From the NCBI GenBank assembly GCA_009778065.1, contig WRKM01000007.1, positions 42,588 to 106,587 of the forward strand: DNA of 64,000 nucleotides, read 5' to 3'. The DNA is from Oscillospiraceae bacterium. Lineage in GTDB: Bacteria; Bacillota; Clostridia; Oscillospirales; Ruminococcaceae. The notes under the pieces were generated by a model. It ran no database searches. It saw only the letters and a list, made by a program, of their open reading frames with translations, and had not been told where the DNA came from. The translations under genes were made by a program, and so were the position numbers. Positions 8,791-16,604 of this stretch are shown here, piece by piece (position 1 is the stretch's first letter; each line of letters begins with the position of its first letter).

Positions 8791-8829
8791 AAGCTCGTGT
8801 AGCTCGCACTACATGGGCTTTTTTTTTTA
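8791..8829 (+). terminator. Rho-independent terminator of tRNA-Lys
   Basis: A 12-bp stem (AAGCTCGTGTAG paired with CTACATGGGCTT, two G-T pairs) followed by a run of T residues from 8819. Confidence 0.9.
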
Positions 8830-8913
8830 TGTTATTACCGAGAGTTAAAAATAATGGCTCATATGAAATGCGGTTAAATATTCAGTAGAATAACTTTTAA
8901 AGGGATAATAAAT

Positions 8914-9471
8914 ATGAAAGGTCATGCGATATTAAAGACTATAATTGCTCTTTTAATCATTACTTTAGTGTATTTAGCTTATACACACTATGAAGATGAA
9001 CCATATACACCAATCGAATTACCTTCTCTTAGTAGCAATGTTGAGAAAATAAAAGTCGATACGCCCCCTATTCCATTCCCCGAAACAAGCACCGCATTGA
9101 CTGATTTTGATTTTTATCAATATTCAAGTTTTAGAGTTGAACCCCCTACAGACAGCGAACTTAATTACTTTATAAGGCTTAAACACATAGATAATAATGA
9201 TTATAACATAGATTTTTACATAAAAAATGGCGAAACTCTTGATACTTTGGTCTTGAACGGCGAATATTATATGTATTGTGCAAGCGGAATCGAATGGTAT
9301 GGCGAGGAATATTTATTTGGTACAACTACCTTATTTCGTTCGGCAGGTTCGCTTTTGTTTTATTTTGATTATGAAAAAAATGCTTCTGCGGGTCATGTTA
9401 TAGCCCTTCAACCTGTCACGTCTGGTAATTTCCCCACTACTCCCGTTAGTATATCAGATTTTGTTGATTAA
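8914..9471 (+). CDS. Membrane-anchored protein of unknown function
   Basis: This is a 185-aa protein with an N-terminal hydrophobic helix (residues 6-24, ILKTIIALLIITLVYLAY) and then an acidic extracytoplasmic domain without recognised motifs. The helix is not followed by an AXA site or lipobox, so it is likely an uncleaved anchor. The start ATG follows AAAGGG. The gene is less GC-rich than its neighbours and sits alone between tRNA-Lys and the relB-like region, which hints at an accessory gene. I do not recognise a family. Confidence 0.7.
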   Translation: MKGHAILKTIIALLIITLVYLAYTHYEDEPYTPIELPSLSSNVEKIKVDTPPIPFPETSTALTDFDFYQYSSFRVEPPTDSELNYFIRLKHIDNNDYNIDFYIKNGETLDTLVLNGEYYMYCASGIEWYGEEYLFGTTTLFRSAGSLLFYFDYEKNASAGHVIALQPVTSGNFPTTPVSISDFVD

Positions 9472-9491
9472 CAAATGTAACTCATTTTCGT

Positions 9492-9526
9492 CGCCGGGGG
9501 ATTCCCTCGGCGGGTTTTCTTTTTTG
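9492..9526 (+). terminator. Terminator after the 185-aa membrane protein
   Basis: A 9-bp stem CGCCGGGGG paired with CCCTCGGCG (one G-T) across a short loop, then GTTTTCTTTTTT. Confidence 0.8.
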
Positions 9527-9584
9527 GAGGCATTTTAAAGAAAATTTCGCACTAAGAAAAATATTTTTGATTTTGCTAAGAAAA

Positions 9585-9668
9585 ATATTTTCGATTTTTG
9601 CTTGACTTTGCACATAAAATGCTGTATAATGAATGTATAACGAGTGCGAAAGGAGACCAACTATGAAA
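9585..9668. repeat. Direct repeat copy 1 (promoter and start region of relB-like gene)
   Basis: An 84-bp stretch covering promoter, ribosome site and first codons of the relB-like gene. It recurs at 10562-10645 with 77 of 84 bases identical by eye. Confidence 0.88.
9602..9630 (+). promoter_or_regulatory. Promoter of relB-like gene
   Basis: TTGACT (9602-9607), 17-bp spacer, TATAAT (9625-9630); ATG at 9663. The spacer and -10 are kept in the second copy at 10579-10607. Confidence 0.85.
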
Positions 9669-9980
9669 AGCGTAAATGTTACTGTACGCCTTGACGAGGG
9701 CGTGAAAAGAGATTTTGACGAGTTCTGCGATAACGTGGGCATGAACGTCACAACAGCAATCAATATGTTCATCAAAGCGACTCTGCGAACACGGCAGTTG
9801 CCGTTTGCCGTGATTGATTCCGACCCGAAATTGCAATCCAAAATTGAGTTACTTGAGGTAATCGAATCAATTCAAAAGCAATCGGTCGTTAACGGGACAG
9901 ATAATATGTCGCTCGACGAAATTAACGGTATTATAGCGGAATGTCGGGGTCAAGTTAAATCGGGGCGGGTGCAGACGTGA
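9663..9980 (+). CDS. RelB/DinJ-family antitoxin
   Basis: This is a 105-aa protein with an N-terminal ribbon-helix-helix: NVTVRLDEGVKRDFDEFCDNVGMNVTTAINMFIKATLR, typical of RelB/DinJ antitoxins, followed by LPFAV, a standard boundary to the toxin-binding tail. The ATG at 9663 has AAAGGAG at good spacing; an upstream in-frame ATG overlaps the transcription start. These proteins normally bind their own promoter and neutralise a RelE/YafQ toxin encoded just downstream. No such toxin is recognisable here; the next ORF is a carbohydrate-binding-like domain. It is either an orphan antitoxin or one that lost its partner. Confidence 0.88.
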   Translation: MKSVNVTVRLDEGVKRDFDEFCDNVGMNVTTAINMFIKATLRTRQLPFAVIDSDPKLQSKIELLEVIESIQKQSVVNGTDNMSLDEINGIIAECRGQVKSGRVQT

Positions 9981-10071
9981 CGAATGTTTTAGTTTTATTG
10001 ACGAGAGCGAGCGTTTAAGGGGGTGGGCTGAAATAAAAACAAAAACTAAAAAATACACCAAAAATGAAATA

Positions 10072-10464
10072 ATGAAAATGGCGGCTCTTTATACCATTAC
10101 CGATATTCCGGAGGAAAACCGCACGCGGGTTATGAAGGTTGTAAATCCGGTGGACTGGTTCATAATCCTATTAGATTTATCCGATTATAAGGAGCAGGTC
10201 GTCACGATAAAGCTTTCGGCGCAGGTAATGCGTGTCGGCGCGGCGGGGACTCTGCGGTGGCAGATTAATAACAGCAGATACCCGTCTGTCGGGCAGGCGG
10301 TTTACGGCGCGAAGCCGAATATATGGCATGAAATCGGCGGCGAATGGACGGGAGCTTTAAACGGCTCACCGCCTGTAGTCTATCTCAACACCTGGAGAAA
10401 TGACAGCGAGAGAACTACTTTTTATATAGATAATGTACAGCTTACTGTTACAGTTAACAGTTGA
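10072..10464 (+). CDS. Orphan carbohydrate-binding-like beta-sandwich fragment
   Basis: This is a 130-aa frame. Its C-terminal half (IWHEIGGEWTG, PVVYLNTWRND, TTFYIDNVQLTVT) follows the CBM22/CBM9-type pattern seen in xylanases and other secreted glycosidases. There is no signal peptide or catalytic domain. The frame stays open upstream of the ATG to about 9937 without a start codon, so this is probably the remnant of a larger secreted protein. A weak ribosome site precedes the ATG. It is flanked by the two copies of the relB promoter repeat, which suggests a rearrangement. Fold assignment moderate; functionality doubtful. Confidence 0.5.
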   Translation: MKMAALYTITDIPEENRTRVMKVVNPVDWFIILLDLSDYKEQVVTIKLSAQVMRVGAAGTLRWQINNSRYPSVGQAVYGAKPNIWHEIGGEWTGALNGSPPVVYLNTWRNDSERTTFYIDNVQLTVTVNS

Positions 10465-10561
10465 TAAAAGAGGTTTTAAATATAATCCGAACGACCCTTT
10501 GACAGCTTTTAAGTCGAGTGCCTCGACAAGTAATATCTCCGCAATCCTATAGTTTGTGGGG

Positions 10562-10645
10562 ATATTTTTGATTTTCGCTTGACGTTGAACACAAAATGCT
10601 GTATAATGAATGTATAACGAGTGCTAAAGAAGACCAACTATGAAA
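10562..10645. repeat. Direct repeat copy 2 of the relB promoter region
   Basis: Matches 9585-9668 at 77 of 84 positions, keeping the 17-bp-spaced promoter (TTGACG, TATAAT) and the former relB ATG. Here the frame after that ATG closes after 14 codons, and the AAAGGAG just inside it now serves the 46-aa ORF. Confidence 0.88.
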
Positions 10646-10658
10646 GGAGTTGAATTCA

Positions 10659-10799
10659 ATGGGAATGACCGACCACCAATTTAACACATTTCAAGTACAT
10701 CTTTTAGAGCGGCTCAAAAATGCTTTGAAGTGTAGCCCCGAAAATGAAGAACTTAAAAAAATTATTACCGACATTGAAAAGAGCTTATTACGTTTATAA
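10659..10799 (+). CDS. Short conserved protein MGMTDxQF type (46 aa)
   Basis: This is a 46-residue ORF starting MGMTDHQFNTFQVHLLERL and ending in a charged helix (ELKKIITDIEKSLL). Short proteins with the same MGMTD-x-QF opening are common in Firmicutes near toxin-antitoxin genes; I know of no assigned function. AAAGGAG lies 8 bases upstream of the ATG and the duplicated relB-type promoter precedes it. A terminator follows eight bases after the stop, so it is its own transcription unit. Confidence 0.7.
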   Translation: MGMTDHQFNTFQVHLLERLKNALKCSPENEELKKIITDIEKSLLRL

Positions 10800-10806
10800 T
10801 TTAAAG

Positions 10807-10847
10807 AGACTCCCGCACAATTAAAAATGTGCGGGAGTGCCTTTTTT
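10807..10847 (+). terminator. Terminator of the 46-aa ORF
   Basis: An 11-bp perfect stem ACTCCCGCACA/TGTGCGGGAGT with an 8-base loop, then GCCTTTTTT. It also separates this unit from the convergent tRNA-Arg. Confidence 0.9.
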
Positions 10848-10848
10848 C

Positions 10849-10921
10849 CCTGCCCGGCGCGAGTCGAACGCGCAATCCCCGGAGTCGGAGTCCGGTGCAT
10901 TATCCATTGTGCTACGGGCAG
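10849..10921 (-). tRNA. tRNA-Arg (CCG)
   Basis: A minus-strand 73-nt cloverleaf: acceptor CTGCCCG/CGGGCAG, anticodon stem CCGGA/TCCGG with loop CTCCGAC (anticodon CCG), T-arm GCGCG-TTCGACT-CGCGC, discriminator G, no encoded CCA. Confidence 0.95.
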
Positions 10922-10988
10922 AAGCTCGCTGTCCGCAGACAGCGGTATTGTTAATTATAATAAGTTTGCTTATCGCTTTGGTTCTGCA

Positions 10989-12221
10989 TTAGTTCTGCTT
11001 TAGTTCTGCACTCGCAAGCTTTACGCTCGCGCAGAAGACCTCCATCGCGCTTATGAGTTCGCTGACGGGGGGGTAGGTCGGCGCGATTCTGATATTTTTG
11101 TCTTCGGGGTCAACCCCGTAAGGGAAAGTCGCGCCTGCGGCTGTTATTATTACACCCGCCTGCTTACAAAGCTCAACCGTGCGTTTTGCGGTTCCTTTTA
11201 AACCGTTAAACGATATAAAATATCCGCCGCGCGGTTTGTTCCATTCTCCGAGATTAAGAGGTGCGAGTTCTTGTTCAAGCATGTCGAAGACAATATTAAA
11301 TTTAGGCTCGATAATAGCGCGGTGTTTTTTCATATGCTCTGTAATACTGTCATGGTTCTTAAAATACTTTGCATGGCGAAGCTGATTTATCTTGTCGAAG
11401 CAGATAGTCTGCATAGAGATGTTTTTCTTTATATAATCAATATTTGAGCTGCTTGAGCCGACAGCGCATATCCCGCCGCCCGCAAAAGTAATTTTCGAGG
11501 TTGACGTAAAAACATAAACCCTGTCGGGATTCCCTGCTTTTTCACATTCGGAGATTATATTAAGTAATTTATCGGGCTCGTCGTGTAAATGATGTACGCC
11601 ATAGGCGTTGTCCCAAAAGATTCTGAAATCCTCTGCTTTTGTTTTCATTTTTGCAAGCCTTTTTACCGCTTCATCGGAATAGGTTATGCCATCGGGGTTT
11701 GAATACATCGGTACGCAAATCATACCTTTTATATTATCGTCATTTGCAACTAACCGCTCCGTCATTTCCATGTCCGGTCCGTTTTTAGAAAGCGGGACGG
11801 AAATCATCTCAATCCCGAATGTTTCAAGTATGGAGAAATGCCTGTCATAACCCGGTACAGGACACAAGAATTTAGCGGGTTTCGTACTCCATGGGTCGCT
11901 TTTTTCTGAGACTCCGAAAGTATATGCACGCGCTACAGCGTCATAAATTAATTGCAGACTTGCGTTTCCGCCCACTATTATATTCTCCGAAGCGACGCCG
12001 AATATGGGTTCAAACAGCCGTTTAGCTTCGTCTAACCCGAAAGTAAGCCCGTAGTTGCGGCAGTCGAAGCCTGACTCGCTCTTATAATCCCCTAAGTCAA
12101 TATTGAGCATGTCGCAGGAGAGGTCGAGCTGTTCAGCGCAGGGTTTACCGCGCGACATATCAAGCTTTAAGCCTTTTGACTTTAATGATTCGTATATTAG
12201 TCTGAGTTCGGAAATACTCAT
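10989..12221 (-). CDS. Aspartate aminotransferase, AspT/subgroup Ic type
   Basis: This is a 410-aa PLP-dependent fold-type I enzyme. The opening LDMSRGKPCAEQLDLS, the NASLQLIYDAVARA segment, VPGYDRHFSI, FWDNAYGVHHL and the PLP lysine in STSKITFAGGG match the AspT-like subgroup that carries out aspartate:2-oxoglutarate transamination. C-terminal PRGGYFISF and IRIAPTYPP bind the substrate carboxylate region. The start ATG is the first in frame after the leader, with a weak GGTG ribosome site. It has its own promoter and a structured leader. Substrate preference for aspartate is inferred from the family. Confidence 0.88.
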   Translation of the reverse strand: MSISELRLIYESLKSKGLKLDMSRGKPCAEQLDLSCDMLNIDLGDYKSESGFDCRNYGLTFGLDEAKRLFEPIFGVASENIIVGGNASLQLIYDAVARAYTFGVSEKSDPWSTKPAKFLCPVPGYDRHFSILETFGIEMISVPLSKNGPDMEMTERLVANDDNIKGMICVPMYSNPDGITYSDEAVKRLAKMKTKAEDFRIFWDNAYGVHHLHDEPDKLLNIISECEKAGNPDRVYVFTSTSKITFAGGGICAVGSSSSNIDYIKKNISMQTICFDKINQLRHAKYFKNHDSITEHMKKHRAIIEPKFNIVFDMLEQELAPLNLGEWNKPRGGYFISFNGLKGTAKRTVELCKQAGVIITAAGATFPYGVDPEDKNIRIAPTYPPVSELISAMEVFCASVKLASAELKQN

Positions 12222-12256
12222 ATATATTCACCATGTCCTTCCCGTACAAAAGTGCA

Positions 12257-12299
12257 TTTGAAAGTTTTGTTTTCCCCGATTTGCATCGGTTCTTTCAAA
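12257..12299 (-). promoter_or_regulatory. Structured 5' leader hairpin of the aminotransferase gene
   Basis: On the minus strand an outer 8-bp stem TTTGAAAG/CTTTCAAA encloses an inner stem CCGAT/ATCGG capped by a GCAA (GNRA-type) loop. It lies about 35-78 bp upstream of the ATG, between promoter and gene. I do not recognise it as a known riboswitch. Confidence 0.55.
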
Positions 12300-12329
12300 T
12301 TTTATCCCCGAAATTATTTGTTCTTAACT

Positions 12330-12358
12330 ATTATAATAGAAAAAAAAGATTTTTACAA
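12330..12358 (-). promoter_or_regulatory. Promoter of the aminotransferase gene
   Basis: Minus strand TTGTAA (12353-12358), 17-bp spacer, TATAAT (12330-12335), giving a leader of about 100 nt. Confidence 0.7.
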
Positions 12359-12427
12359 GGTGTTTTCAAAATCTTGAATATAATACCGAAAAAATAAAAT
12401 ATGGAGCGATTATTTTGTGTATGTTTA

Positions 12428-12462
12428 CTATAAAAAACGGGACGCCGTGGGCGGCGTCCCGT
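12428..12462 (-). terminator. Terminator of the 1247-aa surface gene, made from a REP-type palindrome
   Basis: The minus-strand stem CGGGACGCCG/CGGCGTCCCG with loop CCCA is followed by TTTTTTATAG. It starts 15 bp after the stop. The same palindrome occurs as a dispersed repeat at 16391, 17043, 17135, 17173 and 63431. Confidence 0.85.
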
Positions 12463-12476
12463 ATGAAATTTAATTC

Positions 12477-15400
12477 TTAAATCTCATCAATCATTCCCGA
12501 AACAAGTTTCAATATATTCAGTGCGTCTGTCGCCGTGAACTTGCTGTCGCCTCTTGAGCTTGCTAAGAAAGCTTGAAGCGGGTTAAGTTCGACGTTTCCT
12601 GTTAGGGCTTGAAGCAGTAGAAGTGCGTCAGCGGCTGTGACGGTTCCCGTTCCCGTGAGGTCGCCTGTTTGTGCTACGACTACGATATAATCACCCGCGC
12701 CGGGAATGTTTACTGTCGCCGTTCCGTCTGCGCCGACTGTAGCCGCAGAGACAACTTCAAACTTGCCTGTTTCGGAATTGTAGCGCAAGAGAACCGCGTT
12801 TTTCCCTGCGTTCGCTCTCGATGTCGTCACGGTCTGATTTCCTGCCGAGGTCGCCGCAATTTGTGTTGTGGGGAGATTTCCTGCGATTTCCTGAATCACG
12901 GTTACGGGTACATCAATTATTATTTCTTCTGTACCGGTTACTGATTCGTTTTCGTTGGAAGCTGTCGTGGTGTTTGTTGTAGACGAGGGTCTTCTTCCGC
13001 TGTTTATCGGGTTGTTGTTAGAACTGCCGCCGCCGTTATCGGGGTCGGTGTTGTCCGGGTCGGTCTGTGACGAGGTGTGGAATGTGCAGGGGCTTCCTGT
13101 TGTACAGGTTCTGTCTAAGCCTGTTGTAGTACAGGCTGAACATTCTGTACAGTTCGCCGCTTTCGGGGTGTGAGATAATTTACTACCTACCGCGGTTCTC
13201 GTATCGGAGACTTCGCCGCAGGTTGAACAGTCGCCTGTTTCTGTGCCGTCTGCTGTGCAGGTTGCGTCATTGTTAGATATGTAATCATAACCCACTGCGT
13301 GCTTACAATCTGCCCGCCATTGTACGTAAAGGGTCCGGTCGTTGACGGTCGAAAAAGTGGTTATGACCTGGATACCGGGGGACGCACTACTAGCGTAACC
13401 TAAGAAAGTATAGGTATGTGTGGCTGTTTCATCACGAGTAGTGGTCGGGAAATCCGCTTGTGTTAATGTCGCACCCGCAATAACTTGGCTTTGTGTAAAA
13501 CTTTGCGTTCCTGTTCCTGCATGGTGCTGGTTAAAGTTCGGGTCAAAGGTTATTGTAACAAGCGCAGGGCTTTCGGTTACTAAGATTGTGAAATCTTGGG
13601 TATACATACCGCTACCGCCGTTCGTACCGCCGCTGATTAGCGCCCTAACCGTTACCGTTCCCGCATTTGGTGTGATAAGAACACCAGTAATTGCATTAAT
13701 AGTTGCACCTGTTGTTCCTATATCCTGTATTAACCATTGTATAGTTTTATTGGTTGCAGTCGAGGGGTAAACCGTTGCACCGATGTTTAAATTCCGTGTG
13801 CCGCCCTTGCCCATGTTGTTGGTGTTAACGCCCGTAATCGTCGTAACAGGGACGAACGGAGCTGCGGCTGTTACGGTAACAGTAATGCTGTGGTTAACAT
13901 CAGCATAAACCCCAGGAGGATTAACCACGCTCGTAATTGTCGCCTCTCCCGCGCCTACAGCAGTCACAATGCCGTATGCGTCAACGGTGGCAACGCTCGT
14001 ATCGGAGGAACTCCAACTAACCGCCTGATAGGTCGAATCACTCGGGTCTACTGTAGCAGTCAGTGTTGAGGTTTCCCCGATGTCTAAGTCAAGGTTTCCC
14101 TCATTAATCGTTACGCCTGTCGGTTCTACTTTGTGACTTTCCGGGTTTACTACGGTAACTGTACATTCGGCATAGATTGAGCCATTACTGTCCAAACGGG
14201 CGGTAATGGTTGCTGTCCCTTCAGAATGACCAAACACCCCCACATTTTCAATTATAGTGGCAACCGCAGGATTGTCTGAACTCCAAGTTACCTGCCTGTC
14301 AAGCGTATCGGATGGGTCATAGATTACCGTCAGTAGTTCAGCGGCGTTAATGTTAATTACAGTTGATGATTTATTGAGAGTTATGCCTGTGGTCGGTTTT
14401 TCAGTCCAGCGTGCATACAGAGTTTGTGTTTCATCTACTAAAATAGTCATCCAGAAAGAAGAACCTGTTGTTGTTGTATTCACATACCAACCGTTAAACG
14501 TATATCCGGGGCGGGATAAAGTCGGCAGTGTCATACTTGTTCCGTGGTTGATATTCTCGATTGTTTCTGTTTTGCCGTCATAGTCGTAGTCGAGGGTTAG
14601 GGTGTAGGTGTCTACCGCCCAATATGCCGCATAGTTTCTGTCGCCGAATGAGCCTTGGGGAATCGTTACGCTCATCGTTGGTGTAGTAAGCCCTGTTCCG
14701 AGCCAGCCCGCAAAGGTGAAGCCCGCTCTGGTCGGATTGATAAGCGTGAGAGCCGAAGACGTAATGCTATAGACCGCAGGGTTAGTATCACCCGGGGCGA
14801 GTCCTCCCCCGCCTAAGTCATAGGTGATGTTATATGCGATAGCATCCCAAGTCGCCGCAACGCGTATGTCGTCGGTTACTATAGTGTCTTCCGTGAACGG
14901 GTCACCGGCACCGGGGAAACCGTTTGCTATAACCCACCCTCTAAAGGTAAATCCGTTTCGGGTCGGTGCGGTCGGGAATTTTGCCCCTAATGTTTCGCCG
15001 TCAACAACGCTCACATCAAATGTTTCGACAGGGTTCGTACCAACGATGTAATTAAGGCTGAATGTTACGGTGTGGGGCGGGTCTACTGTGATTTCAAACA
15101 GCTGTACGAAATCGACAACAGCGGTTGCACCATTTTCGATTAACGCCATTACTAAAACCGTTCCCCCGCCTGTCGCGGTTAGTACGCCTTCGGGTGTAAT
15201 CGTTGCTACGCCTGATGCCGGGGTCGTTTCTACAATAGCCCAGGTAAGCGGATTGGCAAAATTAGTCGCATCGTAGGGATAAATGCAGGCTACGGCACTG
15301 AGGTCACGGGTTTTTCCGGTAGGTAAATTCGAGGTGTCAACGCCTACGATTTGGTTTACGGGGATAAATGCTTCATTAACATTTACTATTACGTAAGCAG

Positions 15401-16220
15401 CTTTGTCGCCTTCAATGGACGCAGCCGTAATAACAGCTGCTCCAACGCCTACCGCTGTTACTCTGCCGCCTGATACTGTGGCAACGGTTTCATCGTCTGA
15501 TGTCCAATTAATGCCTTTGTTGGTTGCGTTATCGGGGGTAAAAGTAACCGTTAAGTCTTTAGTTTCGCCTACGCCAAGTTCAAAATTGGTATCGACTATG
15601 CCAACGCCGGTTACCGGCACAGCAGTGAAATCTACAATCCAAACCGCATAAAGCACGGTGTCTTTGGTGATAGTTATGTTTTGACCGGGATAGTATTCGA
15701 CTTCATCATCGACAAGCTCATCAGTAGACCAACCGGCGAAAACATAGTCATCAAACGCAAGGTCGCCCGGACCCGCAACCTCTACAGCTTCACCTTCATA
15801 GTAAGTTCCGCCGACAGGAGCTGTACCTGTTCCATATATCCCGTTATTGTCTATATAACTCAAAGTAAACTCTTCGAGAGCTTCCCATTTAGCATAGAGC
15901 GTGAGGATATCTTCGACCGGGATACCGGGCGTCGTAGTATATAGGTCTGCAAATATAAATTCATCAGCAAACGTACCATCGTCTGTAAACCAACCGCGGA
16001 ATACGTGACCTATCTTAGTCGGATTACCGGGGTTTACAATCCCGCTACCCGGAAATATGCCTCCAATAGACGCGACAGCCGAGCCGCCGTTTGACTCGAA
16101 AGTCACGGTGAAGGTAGGTTCACCGGACGAACGTACCACGTTCGGTAGTAAGGGGACGAGAGACAGTGCAACCGCGAAGGCGGTCAGTAAGCCGAGGAGT
16201 TTTTTTGTTTTCGTTTTCAT
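12477..16220 (-). CDS. Large secreted repeat protein: InlB-type and Big2 domains, C-terminal dockerin
   Basis: This is a 1247-aa secreted protein with signal peptide MKTKTKKLLGLLTAFAVALSLVPLLP. Beta-grasp InlB/Flg_new repeats (signature GYTFNGWY, FRGWFTDDG, LYAKWE) alternate with bacterial Ig-like Big2 repeats (VTGVGIVD, TWSSDNPAVATI, VSWSSSDTSVATV). Then a Cys-rich stretch (about residues 1000-1070, CKHAVGYDY...CSTCGEVSDT) and an Asn/Ser linker lead to a C-terminal dockerin-like pair of calcium-binding segments (GDLTGTGTVTAADALLLLQ and GDSKFTATDALNILKLVSG). It is expected outside the cell, possibly docked to a cohesin scaffold. The ligand is unknown. The start ATG follows AAAGGA. Confidence 0.88.
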   Translation of the reverse strand: MKTKTKKLLGLLTAFAVALSLVPLLPNVVRSSGEPTFTVTFESNGGSAVASIGGIFPGSGIVNPGNPTKIGHVFRGWFTDDGTFADEFIFADLYTTTPGIPVEDILTLYAKWEALEEFTLSYIDNNGIYGTGTAPVGGTYYEGEAVEVAGPGDLAFDDYVFAGWSTDELVDDEVEYYPGQNITITKDTVLYAVWIVDFTAVPVTGVGIVDTNFELGVGETKDLTVTFTPDNATNKGINWTSDDETVATVSGGRVTAVGVGAAVITAASIEGDKAAYVIVNVNEAFIPVNQIVGVDTSNLPTGKTRDLSAVACIYPYDATNFANPLTWAIVETTPASGVATITPEGVLTATGGGTVLVMALIENGATAVVDFVQLFEITVDPPHTVTFSLNYIVGTNPVETFDVSVVDGETLGAKFPTAPTRNGFTFRGWVIANGFPGAGDPFTEDTIVTDDIRVAATWDAIAYNITYDLGGGGLAPGDTNPAVYSITSSALTLINPTRAGFTFAGWLGTGLTTPTMSVTIPQGSFGDRNYAAYWAVDTYTLTLDYDYDGKTETIENINHGTSMTLPTLSRPGYTFNGWYVNTTTTGSSFWMTILVDETQTLYARWTEKPTTGITLNKSSTVININAAELLTVIYDPSDTLDRQVTWSSDNPAVATIIENVGVFGHSEGTATITARLDSNGSIYAECTVTVVNPESHKVEPTGVTINEGNLDLDIGETSTLTATVDPSDSTYQAVSWSSSDTSVATVDAYGIVTAVGAGEATITSVVNPPGVYADVNHSITVTVTAAAPFVPVTTITGVNTNNMGKGGTRNLNIGATVYPSTATNKTIQWLIQDIGTTGATINAITGVLITPNAGTVTVRALISGGTNGGSGMYTQDFTILVTESPALVTITFDPNFNQHHAGTGTQSFTQSQVIAGATLTQADFPTTTRDETATHTYTFLGYASSASPGIQVITTFSTVNDRTLYVQWRADCKHAVGYDYISNNDATCTADGTETGDCSTCGEVSDTRTAVGSKLSHTPKAANCTECSACTTTGLDRTCTTGSPCTFHTSSQTDPDNTDPDNGGGSSNNNPINSGRRPSSTTNTTTASNENESVTGTEEIIIDVPVTVIQEIAGNLPTTQIAATSAGNQTVTTSRANAGKNAVLLRYNSETGKFEVVSAATVGADGTATVNIPGAGDYIVVVAQTGDLTGTGTVTAADALLLLQALTGNVELNPLQAFLASSRGDSKFTATDALNILKLVSGMIDEI

Positions 16221-16390
16221 GAAAATAAGTCCTTTCAGTTTATACCGTATTATTGCATAAAAGTCAATCCTGTTCTTAGTGTTTGCGTGTTTACGATGAT
16301 TTTACTTATATAGTTATTATAGCATGGGAGGGGGAGGATTGTCAAGAAAAAAATGGGGGGTGGGGGGTGGATTTGTGGGGGGTGCGGATT

Positions 16391-16421
16391 TGCGGGACGC
16401 CGTGGGCGGCGTCCCCTACGA
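16391..16421. repeat. REP-type palindrome alpha (copy 2)
   Basis: Core arms GGGACGCCG/CGGCGTCCC with loop TGGG, flanked by TTTGC on the left and CCTACGA on the right. It is part of the gene-free stretch 16221-16604, which holds only this repeat, the adjoining composite element and a G-rich tract (16325-16385). Confidence 0.9.
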
Positions 16422-16443
16422 TTTACGGTGCGATGGCTCGTTC

Positions 16444-16577
16444 TGTAGGGCGTGTATGTCTTGCGCAATGCGCCATCACGCCGCAATTAGCAGATGTTTC
16501 GTGTTTTTTCGGCGCGATGAGGACATCGCGCCCTACAAAAACGGGGTTGACTTTTGGGGGTGGGTGTGGTAGAATGA
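16444..16577 (+). repeat. Composite palindromic element beta with outward promoter (copy 1)
   Basis: Terminal inverted arms TGTAGGGCG (16444) and CGCCCTACA (16529-16537) enclose an enlarged left hairpin, the conserved middle GCAATTAGCAGATGTTTCGT, a T6 tract and a right hairpin GGCGCGATG/CATCGCGCC. Directly after the right arm comes TTGACT (16547-16552), 17 bp, TAGAAT (16570-16575), a good sigma-A promoter reading into the MNT gene. Nearly the same unit occurs at 63491-63625; a shorter copy at 22114-22196 lacks the promoter. Confidence 0.88.
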
Positions 16578-16604
16578 AGACAGATAAGAGGGGTGGTGAT
16601 TTTC

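Noticed and set aside
10072..10464. The 130-aa ORF as the toxin partner of the RelB-like antitoxin
   Set aside because: The sequence follows a carbohydrate-binding beta-sandwich pattern (WHEIGGEWTG, TFYIDNVQL) and lacks RelE/YafQ features; it also has no coupled start.
12222..12360. T-box or known amino-acid riboswitch upstream of the aminotransferase gene
   Set aside because: No T-box sequence, no terminator/antiterminator pair and too short; only a nested hairpin is present.
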